Positions 48,406 to 56,974 of a DNA stretch of 64,000 nt are shown in pieces. The notes under the pieces are model-generated. The model saw nothing but the letters and a program-made list of their open reading frames with translations, was not told the origin of the DNA and did no database searches. The translations under genes were made by a program, and so were the position numbers. How positions within the stretch are numbered: position 1 is the stretch's first letter; each line of letters starts with the position of its first letter. Source of the stretch: Nitrospirota bacterium (GTDB lineage: Bacteria; Nitrospirota; Thermodesulfovibrionia; Thermodesulfovibrionales; UBA1546); contig JACQXE010000004.1 of NCBI GenBank assembly GCA_016208915.1, forward strand, positions 1-64,000. The letters run 5' to 3'.

Positions 48406-50010
48406 TCAAAGAACGCCCTTTCTGAGAATCTTTCCTGTCCTTCTGCCTGTGGATCTGCCTTCCCATAAAGCAGGAACACCATTCACAATAACATAATAAA
48501 TTCCGCCGGGCCTCAAAAAAGGCTTACCGAATTTTGCCTTGTCAATTATCCTGTCAGGATCAAAAATAGTAATATCTGCAAATGCGCCTTTTTTTATAAT
48601 TCCTCTCCCGTTAATGCCGAATGTCTTTGAAGGCAGCATCGTTACTCTGTATATGGCTTCTGACATGCTCATAAGCCCTTCATCCCTTATATATCTTCCT
48701 ATGAATCTCGGGAAAGTTCCAAATCCTCTCGGATGCGGCTTGCCTTTATACGTCGGTCCGTCTGTGCTTCTTGCTGAACTGTCAGAACCTATCATTGTAT
48801 AAGGCAGTGATAAAAATCTTCTAAGATTGTCTTCGTTCATTGATGAAAATATAGCACTAACTCTCAGCTTTTCATCGGTTAAAATCCTGAACAGCGTATC
48901 CACAGGATCTTTATGTATCTTCTTTGAAATATAAAAGAGAGCCCTGCCTTCCATCCATCTGTTTTTCTCTGATGATACAGATGATACACTGACACTCTTC
49001 CAGTAATCCTTATCAGGATGCCTTTGCAATATCTCTTTTTTGATCCTCTCTTTCGTCATTAAATGTTTCAGCCTTTTTATCTCTTCTTCAGAGCCTCCGT
49101 CATAGACCCATGGCGGAAGAACCGCATCAAGGTCTGTGCTTGCAGCAGTGTATGGATACCTGTCACAGGTAACCTTGAGCCCCTTTTTTCTTGCATCCTC
49201 TATCAGTGATATTGCCTTATCAATCTTATGCCAGTTTTCCCTGCCGCTCGTTTTGATATGAGAGATATGAACTCTGATATCAGCCTTAGATGCAATATGC
49301 AGCACCTCTTGAATTGCTTCGATAAGCCTTTCTCCCTCGCTTCTCATGTGCGATGTATAAATAAACCTGTCCTTATCAGATAGTATTCTTGCAAGACTTA
49401 TCAATTCTTTTGTGTCCGAATAAATTCCGGGCGGATAAATAAGCCCTGTTGAAAGACCTATTGCTCCCTCAGAAACCGCCTGCTTCAAAAGTTTCTGCAT
49501 CTTCTTAATCTCAGCAGCATTAGACGTCTTATTCTTATATCCGATTACAGACGCGCGTATATTTCCATGACCTGCGAGGGTAACAAAATTTATAGCTAAT
49601 TTTCTCCTTTCAAGTATCATTAAATATTCTCTGAGCGTCGACCACCGTTCCCTTATACCGAGTTCTCTGAGGTCTTTTTCCCTCTGAATTATTGCCTCAT
49701 TATAAAGCGGCGCTGCAGAAAGCCCGCAGTTTCCGTTTATCTCGGTGGTGACGCCCTGAAAGAGCTTCCCCTCTGCCCTGGGATCAGCAAGCAATGTAAA
49801 ATCAGAATGCCCATGGGTATCAATAAAACCCGGAGCAACTGCAAGACCTCTTGCATCTATGATTTTTTCTGAACGCTGACTGCTGAAAGCTGAAGGCTTA
49901 CTGATAAAAGCTATCTTATCTCCAACAATCCCAATATCAGCCTCAAAAGAATCTTTGCCTGTACCGTCAAATATAGCGCCGCCTTTTATCAGCAGATCCA
50001 TTTTTCTCAT
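48406..50010 (-). CDS. D-aminoacylase / N-acyl-D-amino-acid deacylase family
   Basis: ARGLAVAPGFIDTHGHSDFTLLADPRAEGKLFQGVTTEINGNCG. Confidence 0.88.
   Translation of the reverse strand: MRKMDLLIKGGAIFDGTGKDSFEADIGIVGDKIAFISKPSAFSSQRSEKIIDARGLAVAPGFIDTHGHSDFTLLADPRAEGKLFQGVTTEINGNCGLSAAPLYNEAIIQREKDLRELGIRERWSTLREYLMILERRKLAINFVTLAGHGNIRASVIGYKNKTSNAAEIKKMQKLLKQAVSEGAIGLSTGLIYPPGIYSDTKELISLARILSDKDRFIYTSHMRSEGERLIEAIQEVLHIASKADIRVHISHIKTSGRENWHKIDKAISLIEDARKKGLKVTCDRYPYTAASTDLDAVLPPWVYDGGSEEEIKRLKHLMTKERIKKEILQRHPDKDYWKSVSVSSVSSEKNRWMEGRALFYISKKIHKDPVDTLFRILTDEKLRVSAIFSSMNEDNLRRFLSLPYTMIGSDSSARSTDGPTYKGKPHPRGFGTFPRFIGRYIRDEGLMSMSEAIYRVTMLPSKTFGINGRGIIKKGAFADITIFDPDRIIDKAKFGKPFLRPGGIYYVIVNGVPALWEGRSTGRRTGKILRKGVL
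49869..49896 (+). repeat. Degenerate heptamer tandem repeat (CTGAANG) inside D-aminoacylase gene
   Basis: CTGAACG CTGACTG CTGAAAG CTGAAGG. Confidence 0.85.
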
Positions 50011-50660
50011 TCAGAGCCCTCCTGCCCCTTTGATCCAGATAAGTCAGGAAAAAACATCTCTGGAGAGCGCATGCTCTGCATAAACATCGGAAGGAGAAAA
50101 GAAGCTATAGTCCCTGCCTTTATCCAGAATCCATCAAAATCCTCCCGATCTTTATGATTCTTATAATTTTCAGCAAGATAATCCTTTAGTCTCGGGAAAC
50201 ACTTAAGTGTAAGTCCCATGACCGAGAAAAAATCACTGACAGGCAATCCTATCTTTTCAAAAGGCCTCAACGTATTCCCAAGCGCGCCTACAAGGGTCTC
50301 AAGCGGGGTTGATAGTGTAAGGATCTTCGCGCCTGCGATCATAAAAAATACCCTCAGTGTTCTTACCGTAGCAACAGCAAGCCCTTCTTCTGTAATCACA
50401 ACTGTGCCAAAGCTGTAAAGAACTTTTCCATGACTGAAGAATATATTGCTTATAAAAGTGAATATAAGGAATAGACTTATTGGTATCCAGCCTCTTTTCA
50501 GAAAGGCGAACGGAATTCTGAGAAACACCAGAAATACAACAATCAATAAAAAAATAAGGGCATATGCTGACAGGCTTTTAATAATGAAAAGGAGACCGAT
50601 AAAAATAACATACAGGATAATTTTTAACTCAGGACTGAATAAAGTTCTCAGAAAAAACAA
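50007..50660 (-). CDS. EcfT/CbiQ-like energy-coupling factor transmembrane protein
   Basis: TRTLRVFFMIAGAKILTLSTPLETLVGALGNTLRPFEKIGLPVSDFFSVMGLTLKCFPRL-type EcfT signature region (ORF reads TVRTLRVFFMIAG). Confidence 0.7.
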   Translation of the reverse strand: MFFLRTLFSPELKIILYVIFIGLLFIIKSLSAYALIFLLIVVFLVFLRIPFAFLKRGWIPISLFLIFTFISNIFFSHGKVLYSFGTVVITEEGLAVATVRTLRVFFMIAGAKILTLSTPLETLVGALGNTLRPFEKIGLPVSDFFSVMGLTLKCFPRLKDYLAENYKNHKDREDFDGFWIKAGTIASFLLPMFMQSMRSPEMFFPDLSGSKGQEGSE

Positions 50661-50662
50661 GC

Positions 50663-51862
50663 TTATCTCTGCCTCGCATCAGATTCTTCCAGACCAAAAC
50701 CGGCATAATGACCGGCTATCTTCTGCTCAGAAGGCACCGTATTCATATAAGTGTCAATCCCCCTGGCTATTGCATCCGCGATATGAGCTCTGTAGGCATC
50801 CTTTGAAAGAAGTTTTTCCTCGACAGGATTGCTTATGAACGAGACCTCCACAAGCACAGACGGCATCTTTGCACCTAAAAGCACATAGAAGAGGGCATTT
50901 TTAACGCCATGGTCTACAATATCATTATAATTTCCATTTAAACTTGATACGATTGATTTCTGGACATAATTGGCAAGTTTTATGGATTCATCCCTCTTGT
51001 TCTCTCTCATAAGGTCGCTCAGTATTATGTTAACATCGCTTTTGTATTTATTCATCTGCTCCTTCATCCTCTTCAATGATATCTGATTCTCTCTCGCTGC
51101 GACTCCTATGGACTCCTCGTCATTCGTCCAGTTAAGCAGATAAGTCTCGATCCCTCTCGGGGATCTGTTCGGACTAGCATTGGCGTGTATAGATATAAAA
51201 ATGTCTGCGTGCTTGCTGTTCGCAAAGGCTGTCCTTTCTTCCAGCGGTATAAAAACATCCGTATCCCTTGTCAGAAAAACCATAATATTCTGTTTCTTTG
51301 AAAGGATCTTTTTGAGTTTCAGGGCTATGTCCAGAACAACATCTTTTTCATAAATACCCCGTGGACCGACTGCACCCGGGTCGTGTCCTCCATGCCCTGC
51401 GTCAAGAACTACAATTGTCCTCGGAGCTTCCTGAGTCTTAACTTCCTTATCGTAACCATATACATCAATAATCAGCCTCGAAGGATCATTAAGCATAAAG
51501 GCCTTGACCTCTTTTATTTCCTCCAGATCCAGAACTACCCTCACAGTATCCTGATTAAACTGTCCTGCCCTCACTGTCTTTAATATTCCGTCTCCAACAG
51601 GCAGGTTTGTATGTATGTCTTTCGGGATTTTGCAGTTTTTCAAGTCAAAATAGAGTCTGTCAGGATTTGAGATGCGGCTCTTTGAAAACTCAACAGGCCC
51701 GGAAAGATCCACAACAACCCTTGTATATCCCTTTGACGACCATTGCCGTATATCTTTAACTTCTGCAGATTCTGAAGCGAATGAAAGGCTGGAAAAAATC
51801 AAGACAAGAGCTATCAGTATTGATGGAAAAACTGACCTACAAATGATTTTAAGGTCTGTCAT
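50663..51862 (-). CDS. N-acetylmuramoyl-L-alanine amidase with AMIN domain
   Basis: IVVLDAGHGGHDPGAVGPRGIYEKDVVLDIALKLK...FISIHANASPNRSPRGIETY. Confidence 0.92.
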   Translation of the reverse strand: MTDLKIICRSVFPSILIALVLIFSSLSFASESAEVKDIRQWSSKGYTRVVVDLSGPVEFSKSRISNPDRLYFDLKNCKIPKDIHTNLPVGDGILKTVRAGQFNQDTVRVVLDLEEIKEVKAFMLNDPSRLIIDVYGYDKEVKTQEAPRTIVVLDAGHGGHDPGAVGPRGIYEKDVVLDIALKLKKILSKKQNIMVFLTRDTDVFIPLEERTAFANSKHADIFISIHANASPNRSPRGIETYLLNWTNDEESIGVAARENQISLKRMKEQMNKYKSDVNIILSDLMRENKRDESIKLANYVQKSIVSSLNGNYNDIVDHGVKNALFYVLLGAKMPSVLVEVSFISNPVEEKLLSKDAYRAHIADAIARGIDTYMNTVPSEQKIAGHYAGFGLEESDARQR

Positions 51863-51872
51863 TTTATATGTA

Positions 51873-52097
51873 TCAAACAGCCTGAACAGCGGTTACCTCC
51901 GGTATCTCGCGCCTGATGTTTGTCTCTACCCAGTTTTTTAATGTAAGAGTTGACATAGGGCATGTGCCGCATGCGCCTTTTAACTTTACATAAACAATTG
52001 TATCTTTTATATCAACAAGTTCTATATCTCCCCCTTCAGATTTGAGTCCTGTCCTTACCGTCTCAAGAACGTTCTCGACCATTTCCCTTGATACCAT
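51873..52097 (-). CDS. NifU-like Fe-S scaffold C-terminal domain protein
   Basis: VRTGLKSEGGDIELVDI...VKLKGACGTCPMSTLTLKNWVE. Confidence 0.9.
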   Translation of the reverse strand: MVSREMVENVLETVRTGLKSEGGDIELVDIKDTIVYVKLKGACGTCPMSTLTLKNWVETNIRREIPEVTAVQAV

Positions 52098-52247
52098 AAA
52101 ACCTCCTTCAGCTATATTTTACATAATAAAAGATGCCGATACTTTATTCAAGAGGTTTCCTCATTTGTTCTAAACGCATAACCTCATAGAGTTCTCATAG
52201 GAGAGAAGAATAACTATTGAACTTTCAATGCCTTATAATATTAAATA

Positions 52248-53102
52248 TTGCTATTGATGATTCTGACTCAGTTAACAGAAGATACCTTTGAACAAGTCTT
52301 ATCCATTTCTGAAAAATCACCTATCGATCTTCGTGATGTGATCTTCGTAGACCCTTATGGCATGGTTTCTATCCTTGAAATCGGAGAAATTCTGAAATCC
52401 GAATCCAACAAGAAATCTATTTGTCTGCCGGAGTCAGAAGAAGTTCTTAAATATCTAGAAAGGATGGATTTCTTTAAATTTGCTGATGAGTATTTCAGGC
52501 TCGAACCATTCAAGCCTAAGATATCGGGAAAATATCTGAGGAGTTCATATTCAGATGTCCTTCTTGAGATTACGCCGATAGAAAAATCAGATGACATCCA
52601 TTTTATCGTTGGAAAGGTAAAAGAGCGGGCTAATGCAATCCTCAAAAAACATCTTCACTACGATGAAAAAGTAATAAACGGCTTTATCGTTGCCCTTTCA
52701 GAGGTCTGCCAGAATATAATAGAGCACAGCGAGACAAAGGGATTTGTAGGGATACAGAAATATTTCTGGAAAAACATTGAAAAAAATATTGTCAAAATCG
52801 CGGTGATGGACATTGGAATAGGTTTTAAAAAATCCCTATCAGAGCGATTTCGATTAAACAATGACTTTGACGCAATTGAAAAGGCGCTTTTGCACGGCGC
52901 CTCACGTTATGCTGATGAAGGCAGAGGCCACGGCCTTGCATCTGTAAGACGGTTTGTAAATCAATGGAACGGCAAACTCTCAATCCGCTCTGGCACGGCA
53001 AAACTCTCAATTATTCCAGATTGGGCAAAAGGTAAAGAAAAAGAAACAAGCCTCACGCACTTCCCTGGCAGCCAGATAAATATCCTCCTTCCTGAGGTTT
53101 AA
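52248..53102 (+). CDS. STAS-like/HATPase (anti-sigma-factor type) regulatory protein
   Basis: ALSEVCQNIIEHSETKGFVGIQKY...IAVMDIGIGFKKSL...GRGHGLASVRRFVNQWNGKLSIRSG HATPase motifs. Confidence 0.75.
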   Translation: MLLMILTQLTEDTFEQVLSISEKSPIDLRDVIFVDPYGMVSILEIGEILKSESNKKSICLPESEEVLKYLERMDFFKFADEYFRLEPFKPKISGKYLRSSYSDVLLEITPIEKSDDIHFIVGKVKERANAILKKHLHYDEKVINGFIVALSEVCQNIIEHSETKGFVGIQKYFWKNIEKNIVKIAVMDIGIGFKKSLSERFRLNNDFDAIEKALLHGASRYADEGRGHGLASVRRFVNQWNGKLSIRSGTAKLSIIPDWAKGKEKETSLTHFPGSQINILLPEV

Positions 53103-53106
53103 ATTC

Positions 53107-53145
53107 TTGTCATTGCGAGGTCGCTTCGACCGTGGCAATCTCTCC
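53107..53145. repeat. Small interspersed repeat (TTGTCATTGCGAGG...GTGGCAATCTC type)
   Basis: TTGTCATTGCGAGGTCGCTTCGACCGTGGCAATCTC. Confidence 0.6.
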
Positions 53146-53180
53146 TTCACTTTTCACTTGACTTATACCTCTCTTTTATG

Positions 53181-53200
53181 ATTCAATTGAATCAATTGAA
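53181..53200. promoter_or_regulatory. Tandem TCAATTGA palindromes upstream of TIR/R-M operon (candidate operator)
   Basis: ATTCAATTGAATCAATTGAA. Confidence 0.4.
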
Positions 53201-53260
53201 GTAAAGAGCGCCTAAGGAGCCGTTTAAAGGGGTGAGGAAGGAGAGGTAGAAAGGAGGAAA

Positions 53261-53304
53261 CATGAATAATATTCTACTTTTACATGAATAATATTCTACT
53301 TTTA
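53261..53304 (+). repeat. Perfect 22-bp tandem duplication spanning the start codon of the TIR-like gene
   Basis: (CATGAATAATATTCTACTTTTA)x2. Confidence 0.97.
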
Positions 53305-54165
53305 TATGATACCCAAGAAGAAGATTTAGCCCGGGACTTTAAATATTTACTTGCTGAATTTGCTATTAGAGTAACCATGATTCCTTTATCATCTAATAAG
53401 GGGAAAACCCTTCAAGACAAAGAAGAACACTATTTTGATTTTGCCGATGGCGCAATTTTTATAATTACCCCGGGATCCTATAGATTTGGTAAGACATTCC
53501 CTTCACCAAGCGTTTGCGATGAAATGGGGCAGGCAAAACGCAAGTTCAAAGATAAACCCGAAAAGATAATTTACTTAGTAGACAAAAACTGCACCCTTCA
53601 AGCCATAGATCAGAAGCCTTACATTCCATTTGATCGTAACGATATAAGGTCTATTGTAAAGGCAATCATTTTGTTTATTAAAGACTTAAAACAGGCAGGT
53701 TGTTTTGGTAAAAGCAAGATCGAACAAAAAGAGACTCCAATTAGAGATATAGCTAAATATTCAGAATCGATTGATGAAAAGCTTAAAGAAATTTGTTTCG
53801 ATCTTAGCAAACAACCGAATGGTTTTATAGCACCTACAGAATTTGATAATTTGTTAAAGGCGAAATATAGAATGAACCAACAAGATATAAACTTTGCAAA
53901 AATTGACCTTACCGAAAAAGAACTTGCTAAATATTATCAACCTAATCCACCGCTTTTCGCTGGAGGATGGCAATTAATTAGTATGGGTTGGAAATTAGTG
54001 AGATATGAAAAGGAAGAACAAAAAAAGAGGCAAATATCAAACCATCTTTATGGATTATATGACCCTTCGGCTTTAAGTGAACTTCCTGCTTTACTCACTA
54101 ATTATGTTATTTCTCCTAAAAGAATGGGACTTCTTGATACTTTAAAACGGAAAAATGAACCCTAA
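53284..54165 (+). CDS. TIR-like N-terminal domain protein, first gene of R-M operon
   Basis: NILLLYDTQEEDLARDFKYLLAEFAIRVTMIPL...DFADGAIFIITPGS...SVCDEMGQAKRKFKDKPEKIIYLV has TIR/TIR-like periodicity; overlaps downstream MTase by 11 nt. Confidence 0.55.
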   Translation: MNNILLLYDTQEEDLARDFKYLLAEFAIRVTMIPLSSNKGKTLQDKEEHYFDFADGAIFIITPGSYRFGKTFPSPSVCDEMGQAKRKFKDKPEKIIYLVDKNCTLQAIDQKPYIPFDRNDIRSIVKAIILFIKDLKQAGCFGKSKIEQKETPIRDIAKYSESIDEKLKEICFDLSKQPNGFIAPTEFDNLLKAKYRMNQQDINFAKIDLTEKELAKYYQPNPPLFAGGWQLISMGWKLVRYEKEEQKKRQISNHLYGLYDPSALSELPALLTNYVISPKRMGLLDTLKRKNEP

Positions 54166-55444
54166 ATCCACCATAATCATCGGCGATAGCCGGAGAATGA
54201 GCGAGCTAAATGATGAGAGTGTTCATCTTGTTATTACCTCTCCGCCTTATTGGCAGTTGAAGGACTACGGTAATGGTAGCCAGATTGGATTTAATGACAG
54301 CTACGAAGATTATATAAATAATCTGAATCTTGTCTGGAATGAATGTTACAGAGTTTTACATAAGGGATGTCGTCTCTGCGTCAATATTGGAGACCAATTT
54401 GCAAGGTCTGTTTATTACGGCAGATACAAGATTATCCCTATCAGGGAAGAAATAATAAAATTCTGTGAAACAATCGGCTTTGATTACATGGGTGCAATAA
54501 TTTGGCAGAAGGTTACAACATGCAATACTACAGGCGGAGCAACAATCATGGGTTCTTTCCCATATCCGCGAAATGGGATAATTAAGCTTGATTATGAGTT
54601 TATTTTAATTTTCAAAAAGCTCGGTGACCCTCCAAAAGTCAGCAGAGAGATCAAAGAAAAATCAAAAATCACAACTGAGGAGTGGAATAAATATTTTTCA
54701 GGTCACTGGAATTTTGCAGGAGAAAGGCAGGATAAGCACCTTGCCATGTTCCCTGAAGAATTACCGAGGAGATTGATTAAGATGTTCAGTTTTGTCGGGG
54801 ATACCGTTCTCGATCCCTTTTTGGGCAGCGGCACGACCTGCCTCGCAGCGAAAAATCTTAACAGGAATTCAATCGGATACGAAATTCATAAAGATTTTCT
54901 GCCAACAATAAAGGCAAAATTAGAATCCTCTGATATTGAAATAATCAATCAGAAAAAACTAAAAATTGATTTCAAGGATGAAATTAAAAAACTGCCTTAT
55001 ATTTTCAAAGACCCTGTAAAATTCGACAAAAAAATTGACCCTAAAAAACTAAAGTTCGGCTCCCGTGTTGACAATTCAGATCATTCACGCGAGACATATC
55101 ACACAGTCAAAGAAATCTTAACACCTGAAGTTATTGTCCTTGACAATGGCCTTAAGGTCAGACTTATAGGGGTAAAAGAAAAGAAAGAGACAAATGGAGA
55201 GGCAGTAAAGTTTCTTGCCGAAAAATTCAAAGGCGAAAAGGTTTTCATGAAATATGACAGTCAAAAATTTGATAAGGATGGAAATCTGCAATGCTATCTG
55301 TATCTTAAAAACAAGACTTTTATCAATGCGCATCTAATCAAGAATGGTCTTGCTGAAATAGACACTGAATTGAATTTCAAACTCAAAAGTAAATTTACAA
55401 GTCTCTGGAAGGAATGCCATCATGCCATTCAAGAAGTTCGCTAA
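54155..55444 (+). CDS. DNA methyltransferase with C-terminal SNase-like domain
   Basis: HLVITSPPYWQLKDYG (motif IV), VLDPFLGSGTTCLAAKNLNRNSIGYEI (motif I); C-term VIVLDNGLKVRLIGV...AVKFLAEKFKGEKVFMKYD...YLYLKNKTFINAHLIKNGLAEID. Confidence 0.85.
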   Translation: MNPKSTIIIGDSRRMSELNDESVHLVITSPPYWQLKDYGNGSQIGFNDSYEDYINNLNLVWNECYRVLHKGCRLCVNIGDQFARSVYYGRYKIIPIREEIIKFCETIGFDYMGAIIWQKVTTCNTTGGATIMGSFPYPRNGIIKLDYEFILIFKKLGDPPKVSREIKEKSKITTEEWNKYFSGHWNFAGERQDKHLAMFPEELPRRLIKMFSFVGDTVLDPFLGSGTTCLAAKNLNRNSIGYEIHKDFLPTIKAKLESSDIEIINQKKLKIDFKDEIKKLPYIFKDPVKFDKKIDPKKLKFGSRVDNSDHSRETYHTVKEILTPEVIVLDNGLKVRLIGVKEKKETNGEAVKFLAEKFKGEKVFMKYDSQKFDKDGNLQCYLYLKNKTFINAHLIKNGLAEIDTELNFKLKSKFTSLWKECHHAIQEVR

Positions 55445-56114
55445 AAATTTTGGCAGTAAAGAGATCATCCTGAACTATGCAAACAGGCGCTGGGGTTTTA
55501 CAAAAACTAACAAAGTTGGTGAAGTCATGGCATCGATACGGCAATGCCAACCGCAAACATTCCAAGAATGGCAGGAATGGTATTTTAAAAATGCTTTTAC
55601 AAATACTAAACACCCGATAAAAATAACAAAAGAAATACTCACAGAGCTCGGCCAGAGATTGTATGAAAAGATAACTGAAATCGTTGCTCCGCAATTGCGT
55701 GAGGCGCTTGCAACACTGACCTTGCAGGATTGTATCGATTATGTATACGAATTGACGATTCATCGGACATTTGATGGTTATTTGACTGAAAAGTCAGTTG
55801 TTCATGACATTCTTGCCAAGAAATTTCCTGACATTGTGTTTGAAGAGACGAATCCAGATCTCGACCATGCCGGTGATATTGATTTTATCGGCAAAGTTGG
55901 CAATAAAGCATTTGGTCTTCAGATCAAGCCTGTCACCGCGCAAGCCAGCATGGGTAATTTTTCGGTTACAGCCCGCATGGAACAATCATTTCGTGACTTC
56001 GAACGACAGCATAGCGGAAAGGTCTTTATTGTTTTTAGTGCTGAAGACAAGATTTTCAATAAAGAGATAGTTGAAAAAATCAGGGAAGAAATAGAAAGAC
56101 TAAAAAATGCATAA
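55422..56114 (+). CDS. MjaI-family type II restriction endonuclease
   Basis: NRRWGFTKTNKVGEVMASIRQCQPQTFQEWQEWYFKNA; PD-(D/E)XK candidate DHAGDIDFIGKVGNKAFGLQIKP; overlaps MTase end. Confidence 0.78.
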   Translation: MPFKKFAKNFGSKEIILNYANRRWGFTKTNKVGEVMASIRQCQPQTFQEWQEWYFKNAFTNTKHPIKITKEILTELGQRLYEKITEIVAPQLREALATLTLQDCIDYVYELTIHRTFDGYLTEKSVVHDILAKKFPDIVFEETNPDLDHAGDIDFIGKVGNKAFGLQIKPVTAQASMGNFSVTARMEQSFRDFERQHSGKVFIVFSAEDKIFNKEIVEKIREEIERLKNA

Positions 56115-56336
56115 CTTCACATCCAAATATCTTATCGTAGTTGTCAATAGAGGTATGACAAGCGAGGTCAATTATTTCAATTTTTTTTAAAGAGGCTAAA
56201 GAGAGCCTTTGGAGAGATAGCTCATGATCATGGTTACAAACCATCGGAGATAAACGCCTCAGACAAGTATGATGTCTCGATATGGATGTGGACAGAAGAT
56301 AGGTATGAGAAGGTATTTTGAGATTAGATTTTAACA

Positions 56337-56900
56337 ATGATTAAATATGACCTTTATAAACTCCTTAAGGAAGAACTGAAGAACGGTTCTGCCGACCTTG
56401 TCACGAGGAATTCGGGGCAGGTGATAAGGGAGAGGATTGAAAGGGATATCGCCGGTGAAAAAGACGGAGAGGTTATCGCCCTCGATTTTTCGAAGATTGG
56501 TATAATCGACTACTCCTGCGCTGATGAGATTGTGGCAAAGCTCATTTCAAGGCTTGTCAGCAATGAATACGGGGATAAATATATTGTCTTAACAGGGCTA
56601 ACTGAAAACCAGAAGGAAAACATAGAGGTCGCTCTTGAAAGAAAAGATCTTGCTGTAATGGTGGAGATGAAGAATGGGGAAAAAATTCTTATCGGCAATC
56701 TTAACAATTATTTGCAGGAAACGCTTGCCTTTGTATCCAAAAAAGCAAAGATAACAGCTAATGACCTTTCTGCTACCTTAAAACTTCCTGCAAATACAAG
56801 CGGCACCAGGCTTTTGAATCTCTATAAGAAAAGGCTTGTGAAAAGAATTGATGAGATAAGGGACGGCGGAAGGGTTTGGGTGTATGAATCTTGTTTATAG
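56337..56900 (+). CDS. STAS-like domain regulatory protein
   Basis: EVIALDFSKIGIIDYSCADEIVAKLISRL...KYIVLTGLTENQKENIEVAL. Confidence 0.6.
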   Translation: MIKYDLYKLLKEELKNGSADLVTRNSGQVIRERIERDIAGEKDGEVIALDFSKIGIIDYSCADEIVAKLISRLVSNEYGDKYIVLTGLTENQKENIEVALERKDLAVMVEMKNGEKILIGNLNNYLQETLAFVSKKAKITANDLSATLKLPANTSGTRLLNLYKKRLVKRIDEIRDGGRVWVYESCL

Positions 56901-56974
56901 TATAATCGGAAGAACGTTTTAGTAAAAAAGGAATTCCGCATCAAGTGCGGAATAGTAATAAGAGGATTTAAATA

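Noticed and set aside
52970-53030. Short direct repeat CGGCAAA(A)CTCTCAAT
   Set aside because: Falls in a conserved HATPase segment (GKLSIRSGTAKLSI) and probably reflects protein sequence
56933-56954. ATTCCGCATCAAGTGCGGAAT hairpin before mutS
   Set aside because: No U-tract; too little to call a terminator or riboregulator
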